Notes: generated by a model from the sequence alone, not told the origin. A DNA stretch of 64,000 nucleotides from Isoetes taiwanensis (GCA_021234155.1 JAJEKV010000032.1:13100283-13164282); one strand, 5' to 3'. Shown: positions 10,180-21,173, counted from the first letter of the stretch. Made by a program: numbers and translations.

Positions 10180-11290
10180 GCTCTGCGCGAAGAGAGTAAT
10201 TTTTTTGATGTGACCATGCAACCTTCTTATATAGTTCAAACTTATATACTAAGTCCAATATCTATTATGTAGAATGGCTGGAGATGTAATCTTTCAATTT
10301 ACATTTAGGATGAAGGCATAAAGCATGGACTCCGTTTCATTTGATTCATCAGTGTACTTTTTAAGATCGATCACAATTGTGCAATTGGTAGCCAGGTCTG
10401 ACGCCTAAAAGTAGTCTGGAACATGCCCATAAACTTGACAGTCTAATTTCTTAGATGTGAGAAATTACATGGCATTAATCTCTCACAATATGTCGGATTC
10501 CACATGCACATAAACTTGACAATCTAATTTCTTAAATATGGGAAATTACATGGCATTAATCTCTCACAATCTCTCGGATTGATGATGAATATAGAAACTT
10601 AAAAAAAAAAAAAAAAAAAAAAAAAACTAGCAATAGGGCAGGGGCAAAGGGTTGGGTGAAGAGTGAAAGGAAAAAATTACATTTTATATGGCTGTAAATT
10701 TAGGACTAACTACTAAGAGAATTGCCGTTGTTGCAAAACATTGGTTAACATGGCAGAATTAAGCCACACAACGCACGCAACATGAAAAATGCTTGGAGTA
10801 GACTTCACTGTATACTTGACAATATCTGGTTAATTGCAAACGAGCAGTATTTGAAACAATTTGAACTATATCTAGCATTATAACAGGGGTTTTTTTTCTA
10901 TTTTTGTACTGTTTTTTCTAAGGTTTTTATATGATTTGGTGGCCGTATTCATCCAGGTGTACTAAATAGTATTTCTAGAGTGCACCCTTTTTGTTAGCCG
11001 TTGATTTTAGAAAATGGGGCAAATCCTGTGGTGGAAAATTCTTTTGGGTGGGTGTGAATATCCTCCATTTTTTTTAGGGTTGTGTTTTTTTTTTTTTTAG
11101 CACAAAGCTCGATTTACAATGCGTATGGTCCAAACTCGACTTGCGAGCTCAAATTCAGGTAAATCGGCCCTCTAAGCCTCCCTCGGATCGCAAATTAAAG
11201 GATAAAACTTGAAAAGAAAACTGCCTTTTCGAAACAAGGCCACCGATCAGAAAGTTAATATGAAACAGGTCTCAGAGTTTCTTGCTGGAT
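10180..11290. other. Non-coding stretch with poly(A) and a dispersed repeat
   Basis: Contains two near-identical repeats (AACTTGACARTCTAATTTCTTA ... GGCATTAATCTCTCACAATMT at about 10431-10495 and 10511-10575), an uninterrupted A-run at 10602-10626, and at about 10880-10990 a block (CAGGGGTTTTTTTTCTA ... TATATGATTTGGTG ... AGAGTGCAC) that reappears inverted at about 18785-18890. No gene was seen. Confidence 0.6.
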
Positions 11291-11311
11291 GGAGCATTAT
11301 TCCCTTCACAG

Positions 11312-11619
11312 GAACGTCAATATGAAGGCTGTTAAAAGGAATACTGCTTTTAAGGAGGAGAGTCTACTTGCCTTATGGAAAGGCACAGGAGCAGCGCTGT
11401 TAAGGGAAGCCTCATATTCAAGTATTCGAATGGGCGCATATGAACCATTGAAACATGCATTTGGAGCTCATGATCCAGCTCATACCACATTATAGATAAA
11501 GGTAGCTGCGCAGGATCGATTCTGCGTGAATAATAAGGCGTCTTTGTTGCAAATCCAACAGATGTTGTCATGGTTCGCATGCAAGCTGCAATATATGCCA
11601 ATGCAATAGAAGGTATGAT
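11312..11619 (+). pseudogene. Mitochondrial carrier (SLC25/UCP-like) fragment, copy A
   Basis: The translation reads LLALWKGTGAALLREASYSS, IRMGAYEPLKHAFG, then in copy B KVAAGSVAGIIGSAVANPTD and VVMVRMQA. This is the end of one mitochondrial-carrier repeat and the start of the next, with its PxD signature. The exon ends at a GT donor (GAAG|GTATGA). In both copies a base is missing just before EESLL and a TAG interrupts before KVAAG. In copy A only, the KVAAG segment is further scrambled (11511-11555) at CAG/CTG sites. Carriers of this type move dicarboxylates or protons across the inner mitochondrial membrane. No other exons were found. Confidence 0.75.
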
Positions 11620-12030
11620 GAACTATGGCGGAAGATAATAGTAGTGTTTTATCTATTTTTTATCTTTCATATTTTGGCATTTAAAGCAATTATATAGTTG
11701 GTTCAAATGAGAAGAGATGTGATCAAGTATAGCAAAAGTTGCACAGATGACAGGTTCAAAGGCATGTCATGTCCTATGTAAGATGATCGATGGGCTAGTT
11801 AGATTGAATTCCTTGCAGACAAAGCCACTTGGAAACATAAAGAAGCTGTTGGAAGAACCAAAATGGTGACAGTGAAGAGATGCATGAAATGCCGTTATAT
11901 GATGTTTTACATTAAGTGACATTTTCCACCTCTCTCTTGTAGCTCAACCTACTTCAACTTAACTAAGTATTGTGGTACTGAAGGATGGAGTTTTGAAATG
12001 AGCAATGTTCTGGAATTATTCTTTTATTTC

Positions 12031-14063
12031 TCAGATATTTGAATCAGATGCATTGAGATAAAATCTGTCCAGAGCACAATATACTCTTGATTCCCTTATT
12101 CTTTTATTGTACCAGAAATATTTAGCAATAGAAGAAGGAATATGAATAAAGGAGTTACCATCAATCAGATTTTGCCAGTTTATTTTCTCCTGCTTAGTCA
12201 TGTTGATCTTTTTTCCCAGTTTTTGATCCCAATTTGGGGTATTATTTAAATCTTCCCCCCCCTCCCCCATGATCCAACCATTGATGCTTTGATTCTTGAT
12301 CCAGCTGTTTAAATTTAGCCAGAGAGCCTCCCTATCTTTAGGATTAGTAGAAGCATAGATATTAATAATACCAAATCTCTTATTCCTTGGGCTATTGTAG
12401 AAATCTAGATTTTGAATATTCTTCCAAATCATCAGGTATCACCCGAGGTTCCACATGCTTCAATCCAAATAGAAGAACTACCAGGGATTATCCAATCACC
12501 TAGGTTAGCACATTCAAATTTTTGTAACTTAAGCTCTTGCAGAAGGATAATGTTAACATTATAAGTTTTTAGCTAGGAAATCACTCTTCTTCTTTTTAGG
12601 GCACCTTTGATGCCTCTAAGATTCCAATAAATAATTTTCATTGAAAGAAAATGTACAAGAAAGTTGGATAGATAGGATAAATACTTTTGGATTTCTTTCC
12701 TCTCTTTTCTTTTTTATTTTTACTTCGAGTGTTACTAGCAGGGCATTTTTTGGGGCAGAAATAGTAGGTTTTTTTATCCCTTTAGATTTCTTGGAGAAGA
12801 TGTCTGAGTTTATATTTTCAACAGGACTATAAATATTTAAATAGTATTCATGGTCCCAATTATTTTTTCCACTTTGATTACTATTTTCTTTATTGCTCTC
12901 AATGTCATAGTCACTCTCATTTTCAGATAAAAAGCCACTAGGGATAAACTCAAAAAGTTTATTAGTTGGGGGGAGGTTAGAATTCAAATCAGCAACTGCA
13001 ATGATATTAGAATTAGATTTTTTTTTAATTTGTTATAGGATTGAACACTTGCCTAACAAGTAGCTCCTCAGCTTTCTTTGGAGTGCTCACATTTGTTGTA
13101 TCCTCTAGGGTTTCTGATAAATAATCTCTATCATTTGATTGCTGAATATTTCTTTCATGATCTATTTCATCCTCTTTTCCCTTATCAGTGCCAACTGGAT
13201 CTGCCTCCACTTCCTGTACCACTATTTCAACACTATTTTCCTTTTTCTTAGCAAAATCAATGGATGCCAACTGCTAAGCAATTTCCATGAAAATGGAAGG
13301 GTAACTCTGAGGAGGGTTATCAGAGGATTCAAGAGAAGATAAATCAATGAGGTCTATGAAACTGGGGTTTATAGTTTTTCCGGTTTTAGGAGGGGAGAAA
13401 GAAATACGCAATTTATTAGAGAAGGTAATGGTTGAGCTTCATTTTTCGAATGCAAAAAGATCTATTTGGTCTGTAGATTTGTTAGCAAGAACACCAAATT
13501 GATTAGGACGGAAAACTACCTCCTCATCATCCTCAGAAGATGATATAACTTTATCCATTTCTCCTGAGACCTTTTGAGATTCAGAAATATGGACTTGATG
13601 CTGCTCACTAAGGTCTCCTATTTGATTGATACTGGATCAACAACTTTCAGATCAACATCACTTTGAGCATTGCTTTTGCAATTATTGATTTTTGCTTCTT
13701 TGGGAGCCTAGTTAACTTTGCTTACATGTGGCTCATTGATTCTTAGAGAGTATTTGCTTTGAATTTTCTTAGTTAATGAATCTCTCGTACCTTTGGTTAG
13801 AATCCAAATTAAAGGAATGCTTTGTGGCTTTGAAGCCAAGGTCAAAGTTTTATCATAAACCTGAGTCTTGGAGTCCCTAGCAATCTGTGAGAGAGTTGAA
13901 TGGAGATCTAAGGTATCGTCTTTCTCATAACCAACCTTAGCTTTACCCTTCATCTTATATCTTTGAGCATCTGTTAGTTGAATTGTAGTGGAAGAGGTAT
14001 TAGTGAGAGTACTATTCCTCTGTAATAGTGGGGATTTTCGCTGCTCTCTCCATTCTCCATTCT
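12031..14063 (-). mobile_element. Old LINE, minus strand: ORF1 remnant and endonuclease part of ORF2 (first segment)
   Basis: From 12641 downwards the minus strand reads MKIIYWNLRGIKGALKRRR, LLQELKL, IINIYASTNPKDREALW, NNTPNWDQK, FWYNKRI and DRFYLN. This is the start of a plant LINE ORF2 endonuclease, broken by stops. Upstream (12700-14063) are acidic and Lys-rich ORFs (VEIVVQEVEADPVG, KGKAKVGYEKDD) fitting an ORF1 remnant. The ORF2 is cut at 12031, exactly where duplication copy A ends, and no reverse transcriptase follows, so the 3' half was lost at the duplication junction. The element continues beyond the nested insertion at 15879. Confidence 0.7.
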
Positions 14064-15691
14064 GCTGGACAGAGGCAGCAGAGGTGCGGGCCCTCACCCA
14101 GGCAGGATTCAGACCCCGGCACTCAACCATTGACCACATTTTCACGTTGCGAACTCTGATTGAAGACAGCAGGAACCGCCGTCAGGATCTATATTGTTGC
14201 TTTGTGGATTTTGCGAAGGCATTTGACACCGTGCCTCAGGAAAAACTATGGGCAAGACTGCAACAGCTGGGGGTTCCTGTAGATTTGCAGAATGCAGTGT
14301 ACAGGCTATATGAAAGATGCTCGGGTCGGTTGCAGCAGACAAGCCAACCATTTGATAGTAGTATCGGGGTTCGTCAGGGATGCCCTCTCTCCCCAACATT
14401 GTTTGGGCTTTACATTGATCAATTGGAGAGCTGACTTGCTGATAATGGGGGCGATGGAGCTCACCTTCTCTATCAGATCATCAGACAGTTAATATATGCT
14501 GATGATGTGGACCTTCTAGCTTACACACCTGCAGATATGCAACGACATCTCGATGCCCTGGACACATTCTGCCAAGCGACTGATATGCGCGTCAACCTGG
14601 CCAAGACTAAGGTGGTTTTCATATCATCTTCACGTCAGCCGAGGGTCCCCTCCTTCAGTTACCAAGGCCAGAATGTGGAAGTTGCATCCACATACAAGTA
14701 TTTGGGAGTGGAGTTTCCTTCTACTATGCACTGGGACACATCCATACGGCTACGAGTGACGGCAGGCTGGAAGGCACTATATGCAATGCAAAACAATAGT
14801 CATAGAGCGGAGTTGTATGATTGGGCCCATCAGTCTCACCTGTTCAAGGTCTTAGTAGAGCTTGTCCTTTTATACGGGGTGGAAGTATGGGGCCCAGTAG
14901 TATCACTTGCTACTTGGAATGATTTGGAGCAGGTCCAGAAAGCCTTCTTAGTGCGAGCACTAGGGGTGAAGTCCACAGTCCCATATCAAATTCTACTGCA
15001 GGAGACAGGATTCTTACCTCTTCAGAGGGCGGCCCTTGATCGCCACATTGTCTATTTTCAGAAGGTGGTCAATATAGACGATGCCCGTCTCCCTAAACTA
15101 GCTTATATCATGGCAATGGGGACGCAGCGCCTCAAGGCCTGCTGGAGGGAAAAGAGAGCTCAATGGTTGGCTAGATGGAATGTGCAGGAGCACAGGTGCA
15201 TACATATGCAAACAGAGGCAGATCATCATAGCTTGAGGCAATATCTTGACGCTTGCTTCCTCAGCAAGCTTTGGGATGCCAATGCCCTTGAACATGTCAA
15301 GACAACACACTATCAGCGCCACATAAATCCCATATTGGAACGAGGCCCGCAATGCTACCTGCGTACCCACTTGCCCATGAAAAGGCGCAGACTCATTGCC
15401 TCCATTCGCACGGGGGCACATCATCTTCGAATTGAGACGGGCAGATGGATTGGTGAGCCACGCCAGGACATGCTCTGTCAATGCTGCCAAATGGGAGTCA
15501 CTGAGGATGAATCTCATACCCTTCAAAGTTGCCCAGCATATGATCAAATTCGGACGTGCTATGCTGAGTTGGTCAGGCCTGGCCAGCCATTACATGTGAC
15601 ATTGAGCACAACATCTGTACGGGTGCTGGGATCATACCTTCAGGAGGTTATGGACATGCGAGATCAGCTATGTCCTCAGGCACACACTTGA
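14064..15691 (+). pseudogene. LINE reverse transcriptase, C-terminal half of ORF2
   Basis: One reading frame runs through: AGFRPRHSTIDHIF, CFVDFAKAFDTVP, GVRQGCPLSPTLFGLYID, the catalytic box IYADDVDLLAY, VNLAKTKVVFISS, a thumb/connection region, and a C-terminal zinc motif (CQCCQMG...H...C). A single in-frame TGA (14432-14434) sits between LES and LADNGG; otherwise it is open to 15691. The nuclease part is missing because of the 5' truncation. The style (FVDFAKAFDTVP, terminal CxxC-H-C) fits non-LTR elements outside the typical flowering-plant L1 group. Confidence 0.85.
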
Positions 15692-15865
15692 CATGTGTAT
15701 ATACATTGATGTATACTTGTACAGTTTGACAGCATTCTTATTACTGCCACGGTTTTTCCCTCAAAAACCCTTCGGGGCGGGGGTTTTTTAACCCGGATAG
15801 TAATAAGTTTGCTGCGCTCCTTGTGGGTCCCATAGGCCGATTGGCCTCAGTGGATGATAAAAAAT
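14064..15865 (+). mobile_element. 5'-truncated LINE nested in the older LINE
   Basis: It is bounded by an imperfect 13-bp target duplication: CATTCTCCATTCT (14051-14063) and CATTCTCAATTCT (15866-15878). Minus-strand LINE coding sequence resumes on the other side (…MRIEN / ENGEWREQRK). It starts inside the reverse transcriptase domain and ends in a 3' tail with a terminal-palindrome hairpin (TTATTACT 15738-15745 with AGTAATAA 15799-15806) followed by CAGTGGATGATAAA. The same tail occurs in the two minus-strand relatives at 25.5-27.0 kb. Confidence 0.88.
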
Positions 15866-15878
15866 CATTCTCAATTCT

Positions 15879-16560
15879 CATTGCAATTCTTTTTGCACTG
15901 CCATTAACTCTCGTCAGCGAGTCTCTTGGAGTTTCCTTATCAGTCAGAGAATCATTGTTCATATCTGCTTTGCAGTCTATACCAAAAATGTCTAGAACAA
16001 CATTTAATACAATTTATCCCAGCCCATCTTAGATCCAGAATAGCTTTTTGGCCAAAGCAATCAGCGAAGGGTATAGTTGAAGGAATTTCCTTGGATAGAT
16101 CCAATTGGACATAGGCTACTGGAGGTTTGTATGGAGCATAGACAGTAGAAATATAGGTATCAATGGAATTGAAATGAGATTTAAAAGAATCTTCATTCCA
16201 ATAGATTGGGCTAAGGCCATAGAGCGATGTAGTTTGAAAGAGATTTCATTTTTTCATAAACCATGTGGGAATTTAGATGAATATCGTGAATTGTGGCAAG
16301 TTTAGGAGGTATTTGTGGCTGCTCTAGTTGAAGGTTCTCATCCCAAATCACATCTGAATTAACTTCATTGATAGGCCGAGGAGTACCATAAGGCTCAGGA
16401 ATCCCTATGGTAGGATCAACTGTAGGAGTGATCCCATATAGGCGTGGATCTTTGGAGTAATTATACTAATTCGGAATATGATCAGATAAAGAATCCATGA
16501 GCTTCTTTTGTAGGGAAAAGTCGCTGAAATTGCCAAAAGGAATGAAACCAGAGGTCTTCG
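15879..16560 (-). mobile_element. Old LINE, minus strand: 5' continuation
   Basis: This continues the coding sequence interrupted by the nested LINE. Minus-strand stretches such as MDSLSDHIPN, DPRLYGITPTVDP and EPYGTPRPINEVNSD are readable between stops and fit an ORF1 N-terminal region. The true 5' end is unclear; similarity to the inverted-repeat family begins near 16608. Confidence 0.5.
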
Positions 16561-16607
16561 AGACAATTTTCTTCAGATCAACACCATATAGTATATTGTC
16601 TTAAATC

Positions 16608-17060
16608 TTATAGTATTTTGCAAATCTTGTTATACAGTATAACAAATTTTGTACATCCATACCCCACAAACGAGGAACTTTGTGTACGGTTTAGATTAAG
16701 GAATAAGGGGTGAATATGCCTATCCAACAGCTCTCGCTGCTACGTCACCCCCCGTGTGAATATGCACCCAAACCAAAGGGGGTTTAAGGGGGATTTTAAT
16801 TTAAATGTGTTAATGCAATGATTTGCGTTAATAATGTTAATGGTATTTGTGTGTTGATTGTTATATTAAAAAAAATTTTGGGCCCTTCGGGCCCTAACAA
16901 AAGCAGATAGATAAACTTTAAGGGCCTAAATCGTTAGTTTTATGTTAATTAATGTTAATAATAGTTATGTGTTGGTTGCTGTAATAAAAAAAAATTGGGG
17001 TGTTGGAGCCCTTAGCAAAATAAACAAATGGCAACATATCTTGTATAGAACTATAAAACC
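16608..17060. mobile_element. Relic of the long-inverted-repeat element family
   Basis: 16608-16905 matches 51750-52045 block by block: CATACCCCACAAACGAGGA, GTGTACGGT, AATATGCCTATCC, ATATGCACCCAAACCAAAGG, TTTAATTTAAATGTGTT and TTGGGCCCTTCGGGCCCTAA. A second, weaker direct copy of the arm follows to about 17025 (GTTAATTAATGTTAATAATAG ... AGCCCTTAGC). Only the centre and one arm of the full element are present. Confidence 0.75.
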
Positions 17061-17678
17061 TCTATTTATTTTTGCAATGCAACATCTAGAGCAGTACACT
17101 TTCTCCAACGAGTAGTAAAATAACAATAAAGAAGTAATGTATTATATTCTCATAAATTGCAATGTTGCTTGTGATCCAAACATCTAGCAATGTGCAAAAT
17201 GTGCAATATCTGAAAGCTCCAGCATCACCTAAGATTTAGTCTGCTCCAGAATGAAAGCCACATCGCCAGTATTAGTTAAAAGATATATTAGGTAAAAGAT
17301 ATATCTGCTTTCCTGCATGACATTGAGCAGGCATACCACAAACACGGATGGATATAACTTGTCAGCTATTTTAATTTGAATTCACCTGGACTTTGTGCAA
17401 TTCAAACCAAGCATTAATCTGCTCCATGGAAAAGCAACTTTATATAAGGCTTAGTTGCGTACTTCTTATGTGCCATGTCATAGATGCCTTATTCTCCAAA
17501 TTCTGAGATTCGTATCAATAATATCAATTATCCAACATAATATAAAGGGCAATAATGCCATGTCTTCATCCAAAAATCCAAAATTGCATGTTAGCAAGTG
17601 TTTTGGAATTCAGTGCATGACCATGCCTTCAAGCACGTAAGCTGCAAAATACAGGGCTTAGATTTCTGAGTAGCTTAC
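17060..17678. other. No gene recognised
   Basis: AT-rich sequence. It may contain downstream exons or introns of the decayed minus-strand gene at 17679-18150, but no motif could be read. Confidence 0.4.
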
Positions 17679-18150
17679 CACTCTGCAAACTTGTAATGAA
17701 ACGTTTCCATACTGGGAATTTGCAGTATCCCATTTGTCTATGGCTTTCGACGTGGCGTTGGCTAGGCATCTCTCATGGAACTATAAGCAGGATTCTGAAC
17801 TTTATATAAGAGATCTTTCAAGGCAGAATGAGTGACAGAGTTGACATACTCATTGTGTTTGCGGGCCTGTTAATTATGCGGAAGTTTGCAGAAGTTAGCT
17901 AAAGCTGAGGAAACAAGATTGGCACATTAAGCAATGTAAGGATAGCGTTAGTAGAAGCTCCAACTTACTTGTATATTCGATCGAAAGTTTCCTTTTAATT
18001 GCTCTGCAGAATATTGTGGGTAACAGAAACTGAGGCGTTCTTGCTTCTGCAATATATGAGCATCCATTAAACTGATTATCTCCTGGAGTTAATATTCAGG
18101 GAAGCCAATCGATTACCTTCTCTGGTGGTGTAAACTTGGAATCAATCAAT
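17679..18150 (-). pseudogene. Decayed multi-exon gene, unknown family
   Basis: Three successive minus-strand exon-like segments have good splice sites: one ending at 18117 (LLIDSKFTPPEK), 18046-17969 (26 open codons, KQERLSFCYPQYSAEQ...), and 17898-17679 (ARKHNEYVNSVTHSALKDLL, then SMETFHYKFAEW). The third contains one TAA and two TAG codons in an otherwise natural protein frame; both TAGs would read CAG before one C-to-T change. I do not recognise the protein. Confidence 0.4.
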
Positions 18151-18273
18151 AATGTTCTGATTCAAACTGCCAGCAGGTGGATATAATTCTGCATGATAAT
18201 GTGTTGGAGGTTTCAGACCTTCCAAGGCCCATTAATACATTTACATTAGTGATCGCTTAGGCATGAGGTCTGC

Positions 18274-18545
18274 GGATATGAGGTCTGCCATTTTCTTTCT
18301 TAGTGCCAGCCACCAACTGCACCTGAACCATGGAACTAGGAAAAAATAGAGCTAAGGCCCTGCGGATGGCAAAAAGAGCTAAAGAGCAGACCTTGAAGTT
18401 GCGGATCTATGAGGTTCCGCCATTTTCTTTCCTAGTGCACCAAGCGCACTGAACCGGTGGAACCAGGGAAAATAGACCTAAGGCCCTGCGAATTGAAAAA
18501 AGAGTTAAAGAACAGACCTTGAAGTTGTTGAATCCGGCTCTCAAG
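18274..18545. repeat. Tandem duplication of about 135 bp
   Basis: ATGAGGTCTGCCATTTTCTTTC...CAGACCTTGAAGTTGCGGA and ATGAGGTTCCGCCATTTTC...CAGACCTTGAAGTTGTTGA follow each other. Several differences between the two units are at CTG/CAG (TCTGCC versus TTCCGCC). No coding function was seen. Confidence 0.8.
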
Positions 18546-18639
18546 TCGCTCCAAACCCTTGCCTCACTAAACCCTTGCCTTACCAAGATCTGAAAGGATG
18601 CTGCCTGGATCGTGCTTTCGTGGCCCTTGACTCAACAAG

Positions 18640-18905
18640 ACCCGGAAATCTCCAAAACTCAAATAACCCTAAAATAACCTTTTTCGATGCGTGCATGTTC
18701 GATTAGGGATATTTTTAGGGATATTTAGTGAAATCATAGTTGTAACCATTGAAAAATGTCATTAAAAATAACGTGATAGTATGTGCACTCTAGATGTACC
18801 GATTAGTATGTCTTATCAAATACCATCACCAAATCATATAAAAACCATAGGAAAAAAAGTATAAAAATATAAAAGAAACCCCCTGTTATTTTGCTACATA
18901 TTGTA
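18640..18905 (-). repeat. Inverted copy of the dispersed repeat seen at about 10.9 kb
   Basis: GTGCACTCTAGATGTACC, CACCAAATCATATAAAAACC and AGAAACCCCCTGTTAT are the reverse complement of blocks at 10980, 10935 and 10885 (and of 38410-38310 in copy B). It is probably an old non-autonomous element; its ends were not determined. Confidence 0.6.
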
Positions 18906-19225
18906 GTCCGATCAACTTCTTGAAGTGCCAAAAAACATTGAAGAAAGGGCAAGGTTTTTGGAATTAGGGTAAATTGCTTCTTTACGTTGGCCATCATAAA
19001 GTTCAGGAGAAAGCAACAAGGGGGAAATTAGCATGAAGAGAGCAGGGGAGAGCCGAAGAGAAAGGAGGAGAGATAGGGAAAAGAAAAGGATTACAGAAAA
19101 GGGAGCAATTCTAGATTAATTTGGAGTTGAATACCTCATAAATTGTAATAAAGCTCGATCTATACATTCAAATTAAGAAGAGAATACCATCACGTAGATA
19201 TGATGTTAGACCAGTCGCAATGAAC

Positions 19226-19465
19226 TCAAAAAATTCCAGTAGCCGGACAATCTTTATCACCAACAAATTCTTCCAACCAAGATTCTATGATCTGGGTTTC
19301 AAAATCTTCACTGCTTGGTTCAATTAAGAATTCAGGGCAAAAAAGCTCTTCTGGGAAGATTTGATGAGTTATAAGATTATCCTAGAGTTGAGAGACAGGA
19401 TCAGAAAGGAAACCACAGGTTAATCTTTTGCCATCAATCAAGATTGCAAAGATTTTAGTATCCAT
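19226..19465 (-). pseudogene. Short ORF with one internal TAG, unknown
   Basis: The ATG at 19465 reads MDTKIFAILIDGKRLTCGFL, then SQL-stop-DNLITHQIFPEELF, and on to IESWLEEFVGDKDCP before TGA at 19226. It would be 79 residues if the TAG were CAG. The acidic composition (EPSSEDFE) and position suggest a retroelement or gene remnant. No family was recognised. Confidence 0.3.
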
Positions 19466-19712
19466 TTGGAGGTGTTCCAATCAGGACTCATATGGACTGC
19501 TAGCCTCTACCAGGCTAGCTATCAAATTTGAGAAAAGTGAGACTTAAAGAAGGTCAAATTCAAGAAATTCAGCCTAGTTTTGGCAAGAAAGTAAGTTTGA
19601 GAAAGACAAAATTTTCAAGAAAAAAGGCGCATGATATTTTTCCGCCAGCAGGGCATTGTTTGAAGAATTAGAACTTGGTTGTGCCACAAAAAAGTTGGAT
19701 CTGTTGGCGTGT

Positions 19713-19759
19713 ATTTCATTACCAAGTGCTTTCATTAAGAAAGCACTTGGTAATGAAAT
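19713..19759. repeat. Perfect 21-bp inverted repeat with 5-nt loop
   Basis: The left arm (19713-19733, ATTTCATTACCAAGTGCTTTC) and right arm (19739-19759) are exact reverse complements around the loop ATTAA. It is not a terminator of any gene I can see. Confidence 0.95.
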
Positions 19760-21084
19760 GCACTTAAGGTAGGTGATGAAAGATGGAAGATATACCTGTA
19801 AAAACAGCGATGCTTGACTAAGTAACTTGGTGTAGAGATAGCTTTCTCAAAACCACTTTCAGTGTTCTTTCATGAAACTTCTGCGGGCCCACCAGCCAGG
19901 TCATACCTAAAATGTTCCTTAATCGTCAATTAGCAGCGAATGTTTTAAAAAATAAGTAGCACAATATTCTCTCTTTAGACAATCAAGAAGTGCTATGGTT
20001 ACACCTGAAATCGGCAGTAGGTGTTTCAGAAACATGAGTAGTACCATTTTCTCTCTTTGCATAATCAGAAAGCACTATGGGTGTCATCTACTGCAAGTAC
20101 CAATATAAATCATGTGTTTAGCATTTAAAATCTCACTAAATTTAAAGACATGGTCCTATAAAAAATCGCAGGCATAAAGACAGTAGATCCCCAACAGAAT
20201 TTCATGTTTTTAAACATAGAGAAATAATCTACCATCAAATGAATCCTAAACTTATTGGGCTGAGTAAGCACATCATAATTGCAACATGCAAGACAGAGGC
20301 AAGATCGAATGTATGGCAAAGCATTTGCACCACTCTTGATTAAAATTAGACTAAATGGAGAGGGAGATAACATGCATGCAAAAGACACAAACCAATTAGA
20401 TAATGTGCACTGCAAGATTGGAACGTCTCTGCATGCAAAAAAATTGAACATCGTTAAAAATTATAACCATCCAAGGACGATTTGTCAACATAAACAACTA
20501 AATATACCTGGCCAAAACCTCGTCAAGGTTCTCCAAATAGACGTGGTTAATTGCATAGAATTCTTTTCGGGCTCCCATGTAAATGGGTAATGATGAAACC
20601 CATGGTGGTAAATGAGCCAATCGAATATTTGCAAACAAGTGTAGCACAGAGGCCTGCAGTGTGAATTCCAAGCTGCATATCCTCTTTTCTGAAGTCTCCA
20701 CTGTCGTATCATGCAATGGTCTACTCCAAGTTATGGTTCTGATCTACAGAAGAAAGAGGTGAACTCCCAAATCAAGCAAGTCAGTAAAAACATTGAACTT
20801 CAACAAAAACATTGTATGCTATTAAATGTTGTTCATATATGCAGAAAGGAAGCTTTTCTAAGGCCTCCACATTAGTGTCGTATTTTGCAGCTACATCTAG
20901 AGAATATCAAATTTATAAACTCAATTCCAATCTAACTAACCTCACAGCTACATATATACTATATTTAAGGATGCATACAATGATCCCCAAGGCCTCTACA
21001 TTGATTTTATGTTACATCAACCAATACACAGAACAACTATTTCTCCTACCAAAAAAGAAGCCAATGAACGGATGTTAAGTTTAC
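19760..21084. other. Mostly non-coding, with one possible minus-strand exon
   Basis: The only persuasive piece is minus strand 20716-20516 (RICSLEFTLQASVLHLFANI ... INHVYLENLDEVLA), ending at a GT donor (GGCCAG|GTATAT). It is open and protein-like, but I do not recognise it. It could belong to the same decayed gene as the exon at 21085-21173. The rest shows nothing. Confidence 0.3.
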
Positions 21085-21173
21085 CTGCAGCTTAGTCAGG
21101 ATCTATGCAACGTCATAATCTCTAGCTAGACCAAGAAGTGCATGACCAGCAAGTGCACGAATGCAATCAAGTC
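21085..21173 (-). pseudogene. Single exon resembling DCAF1 (CUL4 substrate receptor), broken
   Basis: The minus strand reads LDCIRALAGHALLGLARDYD, VA-stop-ILTKLQ, bounded by TTCAG and GTAAAC. It resembles the armadillo-like repeat of DCAF1/VprBP homologues (IRALA..AL.GLAR....QILTKL), a substrate receptor of CUL4-DDB1 ubiquitin ligases. The stop is TAG where the family has Gln (CAG). The match is by memory and short, so the family call is tentative. Confidence 0.4.

Larger units (their letters stand above)
1..12028. repeat. Segmental duplication, copy A (left edge outside window)
   Basis: Matches 27813-39457 in the same orientation, with base 1 equal to base 27813. The offset drifts from 27812 through 27845 to about 27430, because copy B has about 36 bp more in the polygalacturonase exon and copy A has an extra partial tandem unit of about 423 bp near 7.9-8.8 kb. 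Long stretches (for example 3000-5000) are almost identical. The match stops near 12028, after the shared string TTCTTTTATTT, where copy A runs straight into the interior of a minus-strand LINE. Copy A starts outside the window, so its true left border is unknown. Confidence 0.95.

Noticed and set aside
10602-10626. Poly(A) tail of a retrocopy
   Set aside because: No coding sequence or target duplication could be tied to the A-run; it is present in both duplication copies with different length.
15738-15806. Intrinsic transcription terminator
   Set aside because: The hairpin belongs to the 3' tail of a eukaryotic LINE family and recurs with each member.
20498-20716. Firm assignment of a gene to this open minus-strand stretch
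   Set aside because: It has a donor site and a natural-looking composition, but I could not link it to any family or to a second exon with certainty.
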